64,000 nt of DNA from SIG299 sp045531955 (GCA_045531955.1 JAZSFC010000051.1:124001-188000), one strand, 5' to 3'. Positions 48,319 through 58,216 are shown, counted from the stretch's first letter. Numbers and translations: made by a program. The notes: generated by a model not told the origin, from the letters alone.

Positions 48319-50112
48319 ATGAGAGAAATTAAGTGGGTATTTTCTTTTATCCGAGGGAAAAACATTGCATGGATGATTCTTGCATGGCTGGCAGGAATTG
48401 CATCGGTTATTTTATTAACTGTGGAGCCAAAGATTATCAGCCATATTGTAGACGATATTTTAAAACCGATGTTTTCGGATTCTTCCGTAAAAACGGAAGA
48501 GGTGCTTGCAGAGGTTGTTCCGCTGCTTTTAGTGGCATTGTGCGTTGTGGCAACCAGAGCATTGTTAAAGTTTTGGGCAAACGTGGAACGTGATGAAGTT
48601 GCCTATCGTGCCCTTTTGATTTTAAGAGAAGATATGTATGAAAAAATCGGTGCCCAGAGCAGAAATTTCTTTATGAAGAACCGTTCTGGTGATTTAATAA
48701 ATAAATGTACCGGTGACTTGGATACCATGCGTCATTTTATGAGCTGGGTATCCTATAATATGTTTGAGTGTTTCGTCATGGTTGCGGTGGTTCTTTCCGT
48801 ATTTTTCAGCATCAGCTGGGAATTTACCCTGTGTCTGCTGGCAATTTCACCGTTAGCCTTTATTACGGCTATCCGTATGGGTAAAATTGTGCGTCCGATT
48901 TTCGGTAATGCCAGAGCGCAACTGTCCCGTTTAAATACCATGGTACAGGAAAATATCAGCGGTAACCGTGTGGTCCGGGCATTTTGCAGGGAACCGTTCG
49001 AAATAGAAAAGTTTGATGCGGAAAATGAAAAGTATTATGAGCTTCAGCTGGAAGGTAACAGAGTATGGGTAAAGTATGCTCCGATTCTGGAAACAGCCGC
49101 AAATATTATGAACAGCTGTGCCATCATCATTGGTGCTTTGCTTTGTATTTATGAAAAGATTACCTTGGGAGACCTGGTTATTTTTACTTCACTTTCCTGG
49201 ATGTTGAATAACCCGATGCAGCAGCTGGGCTTTTTTATTAACGATTTACAGCGCTTTATGGCAAGCTGTGAGCGTGTCCACGAACTGTATGATACAGAGA
49301 CGGATATTAAGAGTCCGGAGAATGCCGTAACAAAGGAAATTACCGGTGAAATCACCTTAAAGGATGTAACTTTGGCATACGGAGAAGATGAGGTACTAAA
49401 GAATATTAATCTGCATATTCCTGCGGGAAGCACGGTAGGAATTATGGGTGCCACCGGCTCCGGTAAAACTACATTGTTAAATGTAATTACCCGTTTCGTT
49501 GATGTAACAAGCGGCAGTGTTCTTGTAGATGGTGTGGATGTAAAAGAGTATGATTTACAGCATCTTCGCCGCAACATCGGTATTGCCCTGCAGGATATAT
49601 TCCTGTTTTCCGATACAGCAGAAGCCAACATTGCCTATGGTGTGCCGGACGTATCAGAGGAAGAGATAAAGAAGGCAGCGGTGGATGCGGATGCGGACAG
49701 CTTTGTAAGCCAGCTTCCGGAAGGTTATGATACAATTGTCGGTGAGCGCGGTATGGGATTATCCGGCGGTCAGAAGCAGCGTCTTGCCCTGGCGAGAGCC
49801 TTGGCTATGAATGCGCCGATTCTGATGCTTGATGATACTACATCTGCAGTAGATTTAGAGACAGAAAAGTATATTCAGGAGCACATTGCGGCAAGAGAGA
49901 AAAAGGCAACAAAGATTATTGTTGCCCAGAGAATTACTGCCGTAAAGAATGCAGACTTTATTGTAATATTGGAAAACGGAAAAATTACCGAGCAGGGAAC
50001 CCACAAAGAACTTCTTCAAAAGAAGGGATACTACTATAAGATTTACCGTATCCAGCAAGGTCTTGCAGGTGAGGATGAAATTGCGGCAGCTCTGGAAGGA
50101 GGTGCATTCTAA
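48319..50112 (+). CDS. ABC exporter half-transporter with degenerate catalytic site (BmrC-like)
   Basis: 597 residues. Six-helix transmembrane domain (1-310) then ABC ATPase: Walker A GATGSGKTT (377-385), signature LSGGQKQRLALARAL, Walker B ILMLDDTTSAVD. The catalytic Glu after the Walker B Asp is Asp (Asp505-Asp506), the hallmark of the degenerate site in heterodimeric exporters such as BmrC/BmrD. Its stop TAA overlaps the next ATG, so it pairs with that protein. Likely a multidrug/peptide exporter; substrate unknown. Confidence 0.92.
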   Translation: MREIKWVFSFIRGKNIAWMILAWLAGIASVILLTVEPKIISHIVDDILKPMFSDSSVKTEEVLAEVVPLLLVALCVVATRALLKFWANVERDEVAYRALLILREDMYEKIGAQSRNFFMKNRSGDLINKCTGDLDTMRHFMSWVSYNMFECFVMVAVVLSVFFSISWEFTLCLLAISPLAFITAIRMGKIVRPIFGNARAQLSRLNTMVQENISGNRVVRAFCREPFEIEKFDAENEKYYELQLEGNRVWVKYAPILETAANIMNSCAIIIGALLCIYEKITLGDLVIFTSLSWMLNNPMQQLGFFINDLQRFMASCERVHELYDTETDIKSPENAVTKEITGEITLKDVTLAYGEDEVLKNINLHIPAGSTVGIMGATGSGKTTLLNVITRFVDVTSGSVLVDGVDVKEYDLQHLRRNIGIALQDIFLFSDTAEANIAYGVPDVSEEEIKKAAVDADADSFVSQLPEGYDTIVGERGMGLSGGQKQRLALARALAMNAPILMLDDTTSAVDLETEKYIQEHIAAREKKATKIIVAQRITAVKNADFIVILENGKITEQGTHKELLQKKGYYYKIYRIQQGLAGEDEIAAALEGGAF

Positions 50113-51884
50113 TGGCAAGAAATAAATACAATGTGGATGAAAACTTAGAGAAGAAGTTTGATATATCCCAGTTGGTGCGAAGTCTGATTTATGTGAAACG
50201 CTACAAAACGCTTTTTATTGCAGCATTTTGTTTTAGTATGATTTCCATTTTCTGTGGATTATTAATGCCATTATTTACGCAGAATGCGATTGATAAGTTT
50301 ATCCCGGATAAGGATGTAAAATCCTTACTGCTCGCAGGTGCGGCAATCATCATTACCGTAATTTTACAGGCAATTTGCAATAAGAGCCGTTCCCGTGCGA
50401 CTGCCAGAGCAGGACAGGCCATTATCCGTGACATCCGTCGTGACTTGTTTGTTCATTTGCAGGAGTTACCGTTTGACTACTTTGACAGCAGACCTCACGG
50501 AAAAATTCTGGTGAGAGTAGTTAATTATGTAAATTCCGTATCTGACTTTTTAACGAACGGTATGATTAATATGATACTGGAAGGCTTGAGCCTTTTGGTA
50601 ATTGCCGGATTTATGTTGTACATGCATCCGGGACTCTCCCTGGTAGTATTTTCCGGCATCCCGATTTTTGTAATCTATTTGTTTGCGATAAAAGGAGTAC
50701 AGAGAAAAGCCTGGCAGATGCAGGCTAATAAGTCCTCTAATTACACTGCATATCTGGCGGAGAGTATCAACGGAGAACGGGTTACCCAGAGCTTTGCCAG
50801 GGAAAAATATAACAGCGGTATTAATCAGGAGCTTTCCTTAGAAGCAAAGGGAGCTTTTATGAAGGCAGTTACCGTAAACCACAGTATTTGGCCGATTACG
50901 CTGTTTTTAACCAAAATTACAAACTATGCATTATATATTGTGGGTATCCTGTATTTCAGAGAAAGCCTGGAAGTTGGTGTAATTATCGCCATGACCAGTT
51001 ATGCCAGCCGGTTTTGGCAGCCGATTCAGAATATCAGCAGTAACTATAACCAGTTGATTAATACGGTATCTTACCTGGAACGTATTTTCCAGCTGATGGA
51101 TGAGCCGGTTACCGTAACTGATGAACCGGATGCTGTAGAACTTCCGGAGATTAAGGGCGATGTAAAGTTTGATCAGGTTATTTTTGAATATGAAAAAGAC
51201 CGGCTTGTATTAAAGGATGTAAGCTTCCATGCGGCGGCAGGAGAAAGTATTGCTTTGGTTGGTCCTACCGGTGCAGGAAAATCTACTATTGTAAATTTGG
51301 TTTCAAGATTCTATAATATTAAAAGCGGTAAGGTTTTAATTGACGACTGTGATATTGCAAAGGCTACCTTAAAATCCATCCGTAGCCAGATGGGCATTAT
51401 GCTTCAGGATACGTTTATTTTCTCAGGTACCATTATGGATAATATCCGCTACGGTAACTTAAATGCGACGGATGAAGAATGTATTGCTGCGGCAAAGCAG
51501 GTATATGCACATGAGTTCATCAGCAAGCTGCCGGACGGCTATTTTACCCAAGTAAACGAGCGTGGAGATGTGCTTTCCGCAGGTCAGCGACAGCTGTTAT
51601 CCTTTGCAAGAACCTTGCTTTCCGACCCGAAGATTTTAATCTTGGACGAAGCAACCTCCTCCATTGATACTAATACAGAGCTGTTGGTACAGGAAGGAAT
51701 TAAGCAGTTGTTAAAGAACAGAACCTCTTTTATTGTGGCACACCGTATTTCCACCATTAAGGGCTGTGACAGAATTATGTATATTCATGACGGTCAGATT
51801 GCAGAAAGCGGCAATCATGATGAATTGATGGAAAAGAAGGGCCACTATTTCCAGCTGTATACTTCACAGCTGACGAACGAATAG
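50112..51884 (+). CDS. ABC exporter half-transporter with canonical catalytic site (BmrD-like)
   Basis: 590 residues. Six-helix membrane domain then ATPase with Walker A GPTGAGKST (about 386), signature LSAGQRQLLSFARTLL (a non-canonical LSAGQ, as often in BmrD-type partners) and Walker B ILILDEATSSID with Asp512-Glu513 intact. The ATG overlaps the upstream stop (TAATG). Together with the 48319 protein it forms one consensus and one degenerate site. Confidence 0.92.
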   Translation: MARNKYNVDENLEKKFDISQLVRSLIYVKRYKTLFIAAFCFSMISIFCGLLMPLFTQNAIDKFIPDKDVKSLLLAGAAIIITVILQAICNKSRSRATARAGQAIIRDIRRDLFVHLQELPFDYFDSRPHGKILVRVVNYVNSVSDFLTNGMINMILEGLSLLVIAGFMLYMHPGLSLVVFSGIPIFVIYLFAIKGVQRKAWQMQANKSSNYTAYLAESINGERVTQSFAREKYNSGINQELSLEAKGAFMKAVTVNHSIWPITLFLTKITNYALYIVGILYFRESLEVGVIIAMTSYASRFWQPIQNISSNYNQLINTVSYLERIFQLMDEPVTVTDEPDAVELPEIKGDVKFDQVIFEYEKDRLVLKDVSFHAAAGESIALVGPTGAGKSTIVNLVSRFYNIKSGKVLIDDCDIAKATLKSIRSQMGIMLQDTFIFSGTIMDNIRYGNLNATDEECIAAAKQVYAHEFISKLPDGYFTQVNERGDVLSAGQRQLLSFARTLLSDPKILILDEATSSIDTNTELLVQEGIKQLLKNRTSFIVAHRISTIKGCDRIMYIHDGQIAESGNHDELMEKKGHYFQLYTSQLTNE

Positions 51885-51900
51885 AAAGGCGGAACGACCA

Positions 51901-53031
51901 ATGATAGACCTGACAAAATCCAGAGAAAGTATAGACCGCATCGATAAACAGATTGTAGATTTGTTTGAAGAACGAATGAAAGTAGCCGGTGATGTGGCAG
52001 AATATAAAAGAAATACCGGTAAGAAGGTTTTTGACCCGGAACGGGAATTGCAAAAGCTGGAAACCTTGGGCGCAATGGCTTCTTCGGAGTTTAACGAACG
52101 TGCAGTGAGAGAATTATTTTCCCAGATTATGTCTATCAGCAGAAAGTATCAGTACAGTCTGTTGACTGAGCAGAATGAACGCTTTGAGGAACTTACCGGA
52201 CTTCCGAAAACAGCGGACACCAAAGTGTGTTTTTTCGGTGCTCCGGGCTCTTATTCCGAGCAGGCCATGGAGGATTGTTTTGGGACAGAGGTTACAAGTT
52301 TCCCGGCTGCTACATTTAAAGATGTTATGGAAGCTGTGCAAAACGGCGCAGCTGACTTTGGTGTGCTCCCTATTGAAAATACAACTACCGGCGGGATTAC
52401 TGACAGCTACGACCTTTTAATGGAGTATGACAACTATCTGATCGGAGAGCACGTAGTAAAAATTGAGCATGCGTTACTTGGAATTCCGGGAGCCAAAATA
52501 GAAGAGCTTCGAAAGGTATATTCCCATTCCCAGGGACTAAGTCAGTGCAAGAAGTTTTTTGACGAATATCCGGATATCCGTCCTGCGGTATCATCCAGTA
52601 CTTCCGAAAGTGCAAAGAAGGTAATGGAGGCAAAGGACAGCACACTGGCAGCCATTGCCAGTAAGCGGGCAGCGGGCATTTATGGCCTTGAGGTTCTTAA
52701 GGAGTGCTTAAATACAGAGGATGTAAATTCTACCAGATTTATCATTGTTACGAACAAAAAGACCTTTTTAACAACGGCAAATAAAATCAGCATTTGTTTT
52801 GAATTGCCTCATGAATCCGGTAGTCTTTATAAGATGCTGAGTCATATTATGTACAATAACTTAAATATGACAAAGATTGAGTCCAGACCGATTCCGGGAC
52901 GCAGCTTTGAATACCGTTTCTTCGTAGACTTTGAAGGAAAGATTACGGATGCAGCGGTTCGAAATACTTTAAATGGTATCAGGGAAGAAGCTTCCCGGTT
53001 AAAGATTCTTGGTAATATTGCAACTGAGTAA
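51901..53031 (+). CDS. pheA: Bifunctional chorismate mutase/prephenate dehydratase
   Basis: 376 residues. AroQ-type chorismate mutase at 1-85 (SRESIDRIDKQIVDLFEERM), prephenate dehydratase at about 105-285 (VCFFGAPGSYSEQAME, catalytic TRF in NSTRFIIV), and a C-terminal ACT domain with ESRP (TKIESRPIPG), the phenylalanine-feedback element. Makes phenylpyruvate for Phe synthesis. It follows the ABC genes after 16 bp. No T-box or Phe leader is visible directly upstream, so feedback is probably allosteric. Confidence 0.95.
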   Translation: MIDLTKSRESIDRIDKQIVDLFEERMKVAGDVAEYKRNTGKKVFDPERELQKLETLGAMASSEFNERAVRELFSQIMSISRKYQYSLLTEQNERFEELTGLPKTADTKVCFFGAPGSYSEQAMEDCFGTEVTSFPAATFKDVMEAVQNGAADFGVLPIENTTTGGITDSYDLLMEYDNYLIGEHVVKIEHALLGIPGAKIEELRKVYSHSQGLSQCKKFFDEYPDIRPAVSSSTSESAKKVMEAKDSTLAAIASKRAAGIYGLEVLKECLNTEDVNSTRFIIVTNKKTFLTTANKISICFELPHESGSLYKMLSHIMYNNLNMTKIESRPIPGRSFEYRFFVDFEGKITDAAVRNTLNGIREEASRLKILGNIATE

Positions 53032-53054
53032 TAGTGAAAGACAGGAGTGTTTGC

Positions 53055-54188
53055 ATGGCTGGTATGTTTGACTATCTCGATTGGAGAGGTGATCTTACCT
53101 TCGATGAGGCGGAGTTTAATGAAGTAGACAGTATGATTCTTGCGTGGCTTTCTTATGCGGCGTTGGACGGTATTGTGCCTGCGGAATGCTCCGAAACAGA
53201 TACCATTACTATAGAAAAAGCATCGGAGCAGTTTATAAAGACTCATGATGTGGACAAAATTTTAAAAGAGCATGTATCTTTTACAAAAACATCCATATTG
53301 ATGTTACAAAAACTGGCTTTGTCGAGAAGATTCAAAGATTTGGAATTGACCGGATTTGTGAATCGGATTGATTATAAAAAAGAGAGTCAGTTTTGTGCCA
53401 TGACGGTGTTTTTGCAAAAGAACCGCTATGCAGTGGTATTCCGTGGAACGGATGATAACTTAATCGGATGGAAAGAGGATTTTAACATGAGCTTTCTTCC
53501 GGTAATCCCGGCCCAAAATATGGCGCTTTCTTATCTGGAAGGAGTGGCGAGCCGTATCAGAGGAAAAATTTATGTATGCGGTCATTCCAAGGGCGGTAAT
53601 TTGGCAGTCTATGCCGGAGTGCGAGCTTCTTACCGGACCAGAAGGAAGATACTGGACATCTATAACCATGACGGTCCCGGATTTTATGATATTAATGGAC
53701 TGGGTGATGCTTTTGAAGAAATGTTGCCGAAGATTCATTCCTTTGTTCCGGAAACTGCAGTGGTAGGTATGCTGTTAGAACAGGTTGGCGAACATCATGT
53801 TGTGAAAAGCAATAACAAAGGCTTACTTCAGCATGATGCCATGTCCTGGGAAGTTCTTGGCACTAAGTTTGTTACGGTAAACAGAGTATCGGATGCCAGC
53901 CGTATGGTAAATGATATTTTAAAGAACTGGTTAAGGGAAACATCTAATGAAGAACGGGAAACCTTTGTAGATACATTATACAAAATTCTGGATGCTTCCC
54001 AGGCGAAAAGTATTGACGACCTAAATGCAGAAAAGGGAAGAATTGCTAATGTGGTTCTAAAGGAAATCAGTGGTCTTTCCAAAGAAACGAAAGCAATGCT
54101 TGGAAAGACACTGTCTGCATTATTTAAAGAAGGTAATCAGGTGATTAAAACGAATCTTAGTAATAATAAAAGTAAAAATAAAAAATAG
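53055..54188 (+). CDS. DUF2974 (Mbeg1-like) alpha/beta-hydrolase-like protein
   Basis: 377 residues from ATG 53055 (AGGAG seven bases upstream); a GTG at 53034 is disfavoured. DUF2974-type protein: FDYLDWRGDLTFDEAEFNEVDSMILAWLSYA at the start, YAVVFRGTDDNLIGWKEDF, and the lipase-like GHSKGGNLAVYA (nucleophilic-elbow Ser). A lysophospholipase or lipase-type role is possible but unproven. C-terminus is Asn/Lys-rich. Ends in a palindromic terminator that also precedes the next gene. Confidence 0.82.
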   Translation: MAGMFDYLDWRGDLTFDEAEFNEVDSMILAWLSYAALDGIVPAECSETDTITIEKASEQFIKTHDVDKILKEHVSFTKTSILMLQKLALSRRFKDLELTGFVNRIDYKKESQFCAMTVFLQKNRYAVVFRGTDDNLIGWKEDFNMSFLPVIPAQNMALSYLEGVASRIRGKIYVCGHSKGGNLAVYAGVRASYRTRRKILDIYNHDGPGFYDINGLGDAFEEMLPKIHSFVPETAVVGMLLEQVGEHHVVKSNNKGLLQHDAMSWEVLGTKFVTVNRVSDASRMVNDILKNWLRETSNEERETFVDTLYKILDASQAKSIDDLNAEKGRIANVVLKEISGLSKETKAMLGKTLSALFKEGNQVIKTNLSNNKSKNKK

Positions 54189-54202
54189 TACAAACACATT
54201 GC

Positions 54203-54256
54203 ACCTCCCGGGTGAGTATATTGACTACGTAGTCAAAACTTAACCGGGAGGTTTTT
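54203..54256 (+). terminator. Hairpin with embedded Shine-Dalgarno before the binding protein gene
   Basis: ACCTCCCGG (54203-54211) pairs with CCGGGAGGT (54244-54252) and runs into TTTT before ATG 54257; the right arm contains GGGAGG, the ribosome site. The loop holds a perfect 16 bp palindrome TTGACTACGTAGTCAA (54221-54236). It both ends the DUF2974 transcript and can hide the next start. Same design as at 45404-45486. Confidence 0.65.
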
Positions 54257-55246
54257 ATGAAGAGAAAGTGTAGTATCTTACTGGTTGCAGTAATGCTTTG
54301 TATGATGCTTACGGCATGTGGCAAAGAAGAGGGAATGACCAAGGTAAAGCTTACGGAAGTGGCTCATTCTATTTTTTATGCACCGATGTATGTTGCCATT
54401 GAAGAAGGCTATTTTGAAGAAGAAGGCATTGAGGTGGAGCTTGTAAACGGTCTTGGGGCAGATAAGACGATGACGGCTGTTTTATCCGGAGAATCAGAAA
54501 TCGGTTTCATGGGCTCCGAGGCATCGGTTTATGTGTATAATGAAGGAGCTACAGACTATGTGGTTAACTTTGCCCAGCTTACCCAGCGTGCAGGTAATTT
54601 CCTTGTTTCCAGAGAATCCGAAACTGATTTTGAAATGACAGATTTGAAGGGAAAAACCGTACTTGGTGGCAGAAAGGGCGGTATGCCTCAGATGGTGTTT
54701 GAGTACATTTTAAAGAAATACGGCATGGATCCGGCTACCGATTTGAATATTATCCAAAATATTGATTTTGGTATGACCGCCCAGGCATTTTCCGGCGGAA
54801 GCGGTGACTATACGGTAGAGTTTGAACCTTCTGCAACTGCACTGGAAAAGGAGGGAGCAGGTTATGTGGTTTCCTCCCTTGGTGTAGAAAGCGGATATGT
54901 ACCGTATACTGCATTTTCTGCAAAAAAGAGTTACATTGAAAAAAATCCGGATGTAATTGAGGGATTTGTAAAAGCATTGCAGAAGGGTATGGATTATGTA
55001 AGTTCCCATACACCGGAAGAAATTGCGGAAATTATCCAGCCGCAGTTTGCTGAAACTGACAGAGATACCTTGGTTACGATTATTACAAGATATTATGACC
55101 AGGACAGCTGGAAGGAAGATCTGGTATTTTCTAAGGAAGCGTATACGTTATTACTGGATATTTTGGAAAGCGCGGGAGAATTGGAGAAACGTCCTCCTTA
55201 TGAAGATCTGGTAGATAACACATATTCCGAGAAAGCAGCGAAGTAA
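54257..55246 (+). CDS. NMT1/THI5-type ABC substrate-binding lipoprotein (orphan)
   Basis: 329 residues. Lipoprotein signal LLVAVMLCMMLTAC (lipobox LTAC, Cys about 22) then an NMT1/SsuA-type periplasmic-binding fold: LTEVAHSIFYAPMYVAIEEGYF, VELVNGLGADKTMTAVLSGESEIGFMGSEA. Such proteins bind thiamine pyrimidine precursors, aliphatic sulfonates or nitrate-like ligands. No permease or ATPase gene accompanies it, so the partner transporter is elsewhere. Confidence 0.88.
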   Translation: MKRKCSILLVAVMLCMMLTACGKEEGMTKVKLTEVAHSIFYAPMYVAIEEGYFEEEGIEVELVNGLGADKTMTAVLSGESEIGFMGSEASVYVYNEGATDYVVNFAQLTQRAGNFLVSRESETDFEMTDLKGKTVLGGRKGGMPQMVFEYILKKYGMDPATDLNIIQNIDFGMTAQAFSGGSGDYTVEFEPSATALEKEGAGYVVSSLGVESGYVPYTAFSAKKSYIEKNPDVIEGFVKALQKGMDYVSSHTPEEIAEIIQPQFAETDRDTLVTIITRYYDQDSWKEDLVFSKEAYTLLLDILESAGELEKRPPYEDLVDNTYSEKAAK

Positions 55247-55252
55247 TAAAAC

Positions 55253-55311
55253 AAAAAACATATCTCTTTCAAACCCGCTTTACTGATGGTTTGTACAGAG
55301 ATATGTTTTTT
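55253..55311 (+). terminator. Terminator after the binding protein gene, ACCCGC-type apex
   Basis: AAAAAACATATCTCT pairs with AGAGATATGTTTTTT. Apex AAACCCGCTTTACTGATGGTTT (55271-55292) is a member of the ACCCGCT...CTGAYGGT family seen at 5590, 41065 and, more distantly, 37331. Confidence 0.9.
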
Positions 55312-55353
55312 ATACGTAAAAAGGGGCTGCTGTGGCAACCCCTAAATTTTAAC

Positions 55354-55656
55354 TTAAGCTTCTTCGGTTTCTACAATAACATCTTCTACGATGTCGTCTT
55401 CTAAATCATCATCGTAATCTTCTTCAAAGTCTTCCTCTTCGAAGTCATCGAAGTCGAAATCGTCAAGGTAATCAGGATTTAAATAACGGTAAACACCGTA
55501 AGCAATAGCAGCGATTGCAGCAATAGCACCGATGATGGCAAGTACCCATACAACGACGCGACCGCACTTCTTTTCCGGTTCTTCTTCCTTTCTGCCAAGG
55601 AGCTCTGCTAATTTTGCGTTGCTTGCAATTAATTCATCAATCTTCTTCATGTACAT
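55354..55656 (-). CDS. Small membrane protein with a highly acidic tail (100 aa)
   Basis: 100 residues from ATG 55656 (GAAAGGA seven bases upstream); a start at 55692 is less supported. A short helix (KKIDELIASNAKLAELLGRK), a transmembrane helix (about 33-55, VVVWVLAIIGAIAAIAAIAYG) and a C-terminal tail of about 40 mostly Asp/Glu residues. Not matched to a named family. The extreme acidic tail could bind cations or a partner protein. Leftward, between two rightward-facing terminators and pcrA. Confidence 0.6.
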   Translation of the reverse strand: MYMKKIDELIASNAKLAELLGRKEEEPEKKCGRVVVWVLAIIGAIAAIAAIAYGVYRYLNPDYLDDFDFDDFEEEDFEEDYDDDLEDDIVEDVIVETEEA

Positions 55657-55749
55657 AACAGCATCCTTTCTTGTGAAAAAGTAATAACTCATGTTATTAG
55701 TTACAGTATACCACCTTTTTTCAGAATTTACTATATCAAACTTGAATTT

Positions 55750-58110
55750 TTATAACTTTTTTAAGTTTGCAAAGGTGGAAAGCAGCTTCTTTGTACCATA
55801 GTGAGGGAAATCCACGGTTACTTCGTGACCGTTTTTTCCTTTTACGATGGATTTAACCACACCGGTACCGAATTTGATATGCAATACGGTATCCCCCACA
55901 TCATATGAGAGTGGAGTATTTGCAGATGTGGAAGCAGGCTTGTCAAACATGGTGTAGGTGTTGTCCGGCTTGCGGGTGGTTGAGCCGGGCGTACTGTAAG
56001 GAACAGACGGGCGTGAACCACCATATGCAGCAGAAGAAAATGCTTTTTTACTCTCCTGAAAAGTGCTTTTTGACTGCCGGATTGGACTGTCTGCAAAAGC
56101 ACTGCTTTGCCGGAAGGAGGAATCTCCGCCGGTAGGAGAGGTAACATTTAACAGATACCGCGGAATTTCTTTAATAAACCGGGAAACGGCATTGTACTGG
56201 TTCTCGCCCCGTAACATACGGCGGGAAGCGGCACTTAAGTACAGTTCGTTCATGGCACGGGTAATGCCGACATAACAAAGACGCCGTTCTTCTTCGATTT
56301 CTGCTTCCGGATTATCTGCGTTTAAGGACATAAAACTTGGAAACAGGCCTTCTTCCATACCGCAAAGAAACACATATGGGAATTCCAGACCTTTGGCATT
56401 ATGTAAGGTCATGAGGGAAACATAGTTGTCTGCATCTTCTTCCTCGTCTTCTTCGGAAGCGGCTTCCTCACTGTTTAAGCCGCAATATTCCAAAAATCCG
56501 GTGAGAGATGGTAAATCCTCGGTTTGCTCATAGCGCTCGGCGTAGGAGATAAGGGCATCGATATTCTGGATACGTTCTTCTGCGGTGTCCGGTTCATCTG
56601 CCCGGAGTTCATCCAGGTAGCCGGTTTCTGCAAGCAGCTTCTTGATTAACTGCTTTAGCGGCATATTATTTTGGTTCTGTTCATAGCGCAGGCTTTCGAT
56701 TAAAGCTAAAAAAGAAAGCAGCTTTGGCTTGGCACGTTCTACGGAAGAAATGCTTTCTACATGCTCTAAAGCAGAGTAGAGGCTTATTTCGTGGGCAGTG
56801 GCATAGTCTTTTAAGCGGTCAACAGTGGTGAGACCGATACCTCGCTTCGGGACATTGATAATACGGGTCAAGGCAATGTCGTCTTTGGCATTGTCGATAG
56901 TTTTTAAATAAGCAATAATGTCTTTTACTTCTTTACGCTGGAAGAAGCTTAAGGCGCCGATGGTTTTTGCCTTGATGTGCTTCGCCCGGAGGGCCTTTTC
57001 AAACACAAGAGACTGGGCATTGGTACGGTAGAGCACGGCAAAATCTTTAAATTCGCAGCCTTTTTCCTCTAAAAGCTGTTCGATTTTTTCTGCCACAAAG
57101 TTACCTTCGTCAATATCGGATTCATAGCGGGTAAAATGTACCGCATCGCCTTCGACATTATCCGTCCATAAAGATTTGTTCTTTCGACCGCGGTTGTTAT
57201 GGATAACTTCATTGGCTGCCGCCAGAATATTTTTGGTGGAGCGGTAGTTTTGCTCCAACTTGATGACTCTGGCAGTCGGATATTCTTTTTCAAAATTTAA
57301 AATATTATAAATGTTGGCACCGCGGAATTTATAGATGGACTGGTCGTCGTCACCTACTACGCAGAGATTGTGTTCAATTTCGCCGTATTCATTTTCGTAG
57401 GATGCCAGCAGCTTAATCAACTGGAATTGGGCGGTATTGGTATCCTGGTACTCGTCCACCATAATATAGCGGAACCGGCGTTGATAATAAGCCAGTACAT
57501 CCGGATTGGTGCGGAACAGTTCTACGGTTTTAAAAATCAAATCGTCAAAATCCAGTGCGTTATTTTCTTTTAGACGGCGTTGGTATTCGCTGTAAACCTG
57601 AGCGATTTTTTTTGCGGTAAAATCGTAAGCGGTGAGAGCGTAGGCTTCCGGACTAACCAGTTCGTCTTTAGCAGAAGATATGGCTGATAAAAAGGCTTTT
57701 TCTTTCATTTGCTTTGTGTCGATTTGCAACTGCTTTAATACATCCTTCATTAAAGTTTTCTGGTCATCTGCATCGTAAATGGTAAAGTTTCGGTCGTATC
57801 CCAGACTTTCGATGAAGCGGCGCAGAATACGTACGCAGGTGGAGTGGAAGGTGCTGACCCAGATATTTGCGGAATATTCCGGACCGACGGTTTTTTCTAC
57901 ACGTTCCTTCATTTCTTTAGCGGCTTTATTCGTAAAGGTAATTGCCAGAATCTGATAGGGACTTACATTTTTTTCTGATATCAGATAGGCAATACGATGG
58001 GTGAGTACCCTGGTTTTTCCGGAGCCGGCACCGGCTAAAATAAGCAACGGCCCCCGGTCGTGCTTAACTGCAGATAACTGTTCCGGATTTAAGGAATCAT
58101 ATATGCTCAT
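55750..58110 (-). CDS. pcrA: DNA helicase PcrA/UvrD (SF1A)
   Basis: 786 residues. UvrD-type SF1A helicase with Q-motif LNPEQLSAVKHDRGP, Walker A GAGSGKT (about 27-33), motif II VDEYQDTN, motif IV/Va VSLMTLHNAKGLEF and VI VGITRA. The C-terminal 75 residues (YDVGDTVLHIKFGTGVVKSIVKG) form the tudor-like RNA-polymerase-binding barrel of Gram-positive PcrA. Unwinds DNA in repair and replication-fork rescue. Length is slightly over the family norm (about 740) because of this tail. Confidence 0.95.
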   Translation of the reverse strand: MSIYDSLNPEQLSAVKHDRGPLLILAGAGSGKTRVLTHRIAYLISEKNVSPYQILAITFTNKAAKEMKERVEKTVGPEYSANIWVSTFHSTCVRILRRFIESLGYDRNFTIYDADDQKTLMKDVLKQLQIDTKQMKEKAFLSAISSAKDELVSPEAYALTAYDFTAKKIAQVYSEYQRRLKENNALDFDDLIFKTVELFRTNPDVLAYYQRRFRYIMVDEYQDTNTAQFQLIKLLASYENEYGEIEHNLCVVGDDDQSIYKFRGANIYNILNFEKEYPTARVIKLEQNYRSTKNILAAANEVIHNNRGRKNKSLWTDNVEGDAVHFTRYESDIDEGNFVAEKIEQLLEEKGCEFKDFAVLYRTNAQSLVFEKALRAKHIKAKTIGALSFFQRKEVKDIIAYLKTIDNAKDDIALTRIINVPKRGIGLTTVDRLKDYATAHEISLYSALEHVESISSVERAKPKLLSFLALIESLRYEQNQNNMPLKQLIKKLLAETGYLDELRADEPDTAEERIQNIDALISYAERYEQTEDLPSLTGFLEYCGLNSEEAASEEDEEEDADNYVSLMTLHNAKGLEFPYVFLCGMEEGLFPSFMSLNADNPEAEIEEERRLCYVGITRAMNELYLSAASRRMLRGENQYNAVSRFIKEIPRYLLNVTSPTGGDSSFRQSSAFADSPIRQSKSTFQESKKAFSSAAYGGSRPSVPYSTPGSTTRKPDNTYTMFDKPASTSANTPLSYDVGDTVLHIKFGTGVVKSIVKGKNGHEVTVDFPHYGTKKLLSTFANLKKL

Positions 58111-58216
58111 GAGTAATCTCCTTATAACTATACATTTTTCGAACTTCCGTTCTATTTTACCATAAAGACAGAAAAATGAAAAGCAGAAAAAAGAAAAAAG
58201 AAGATGAATTTATATC

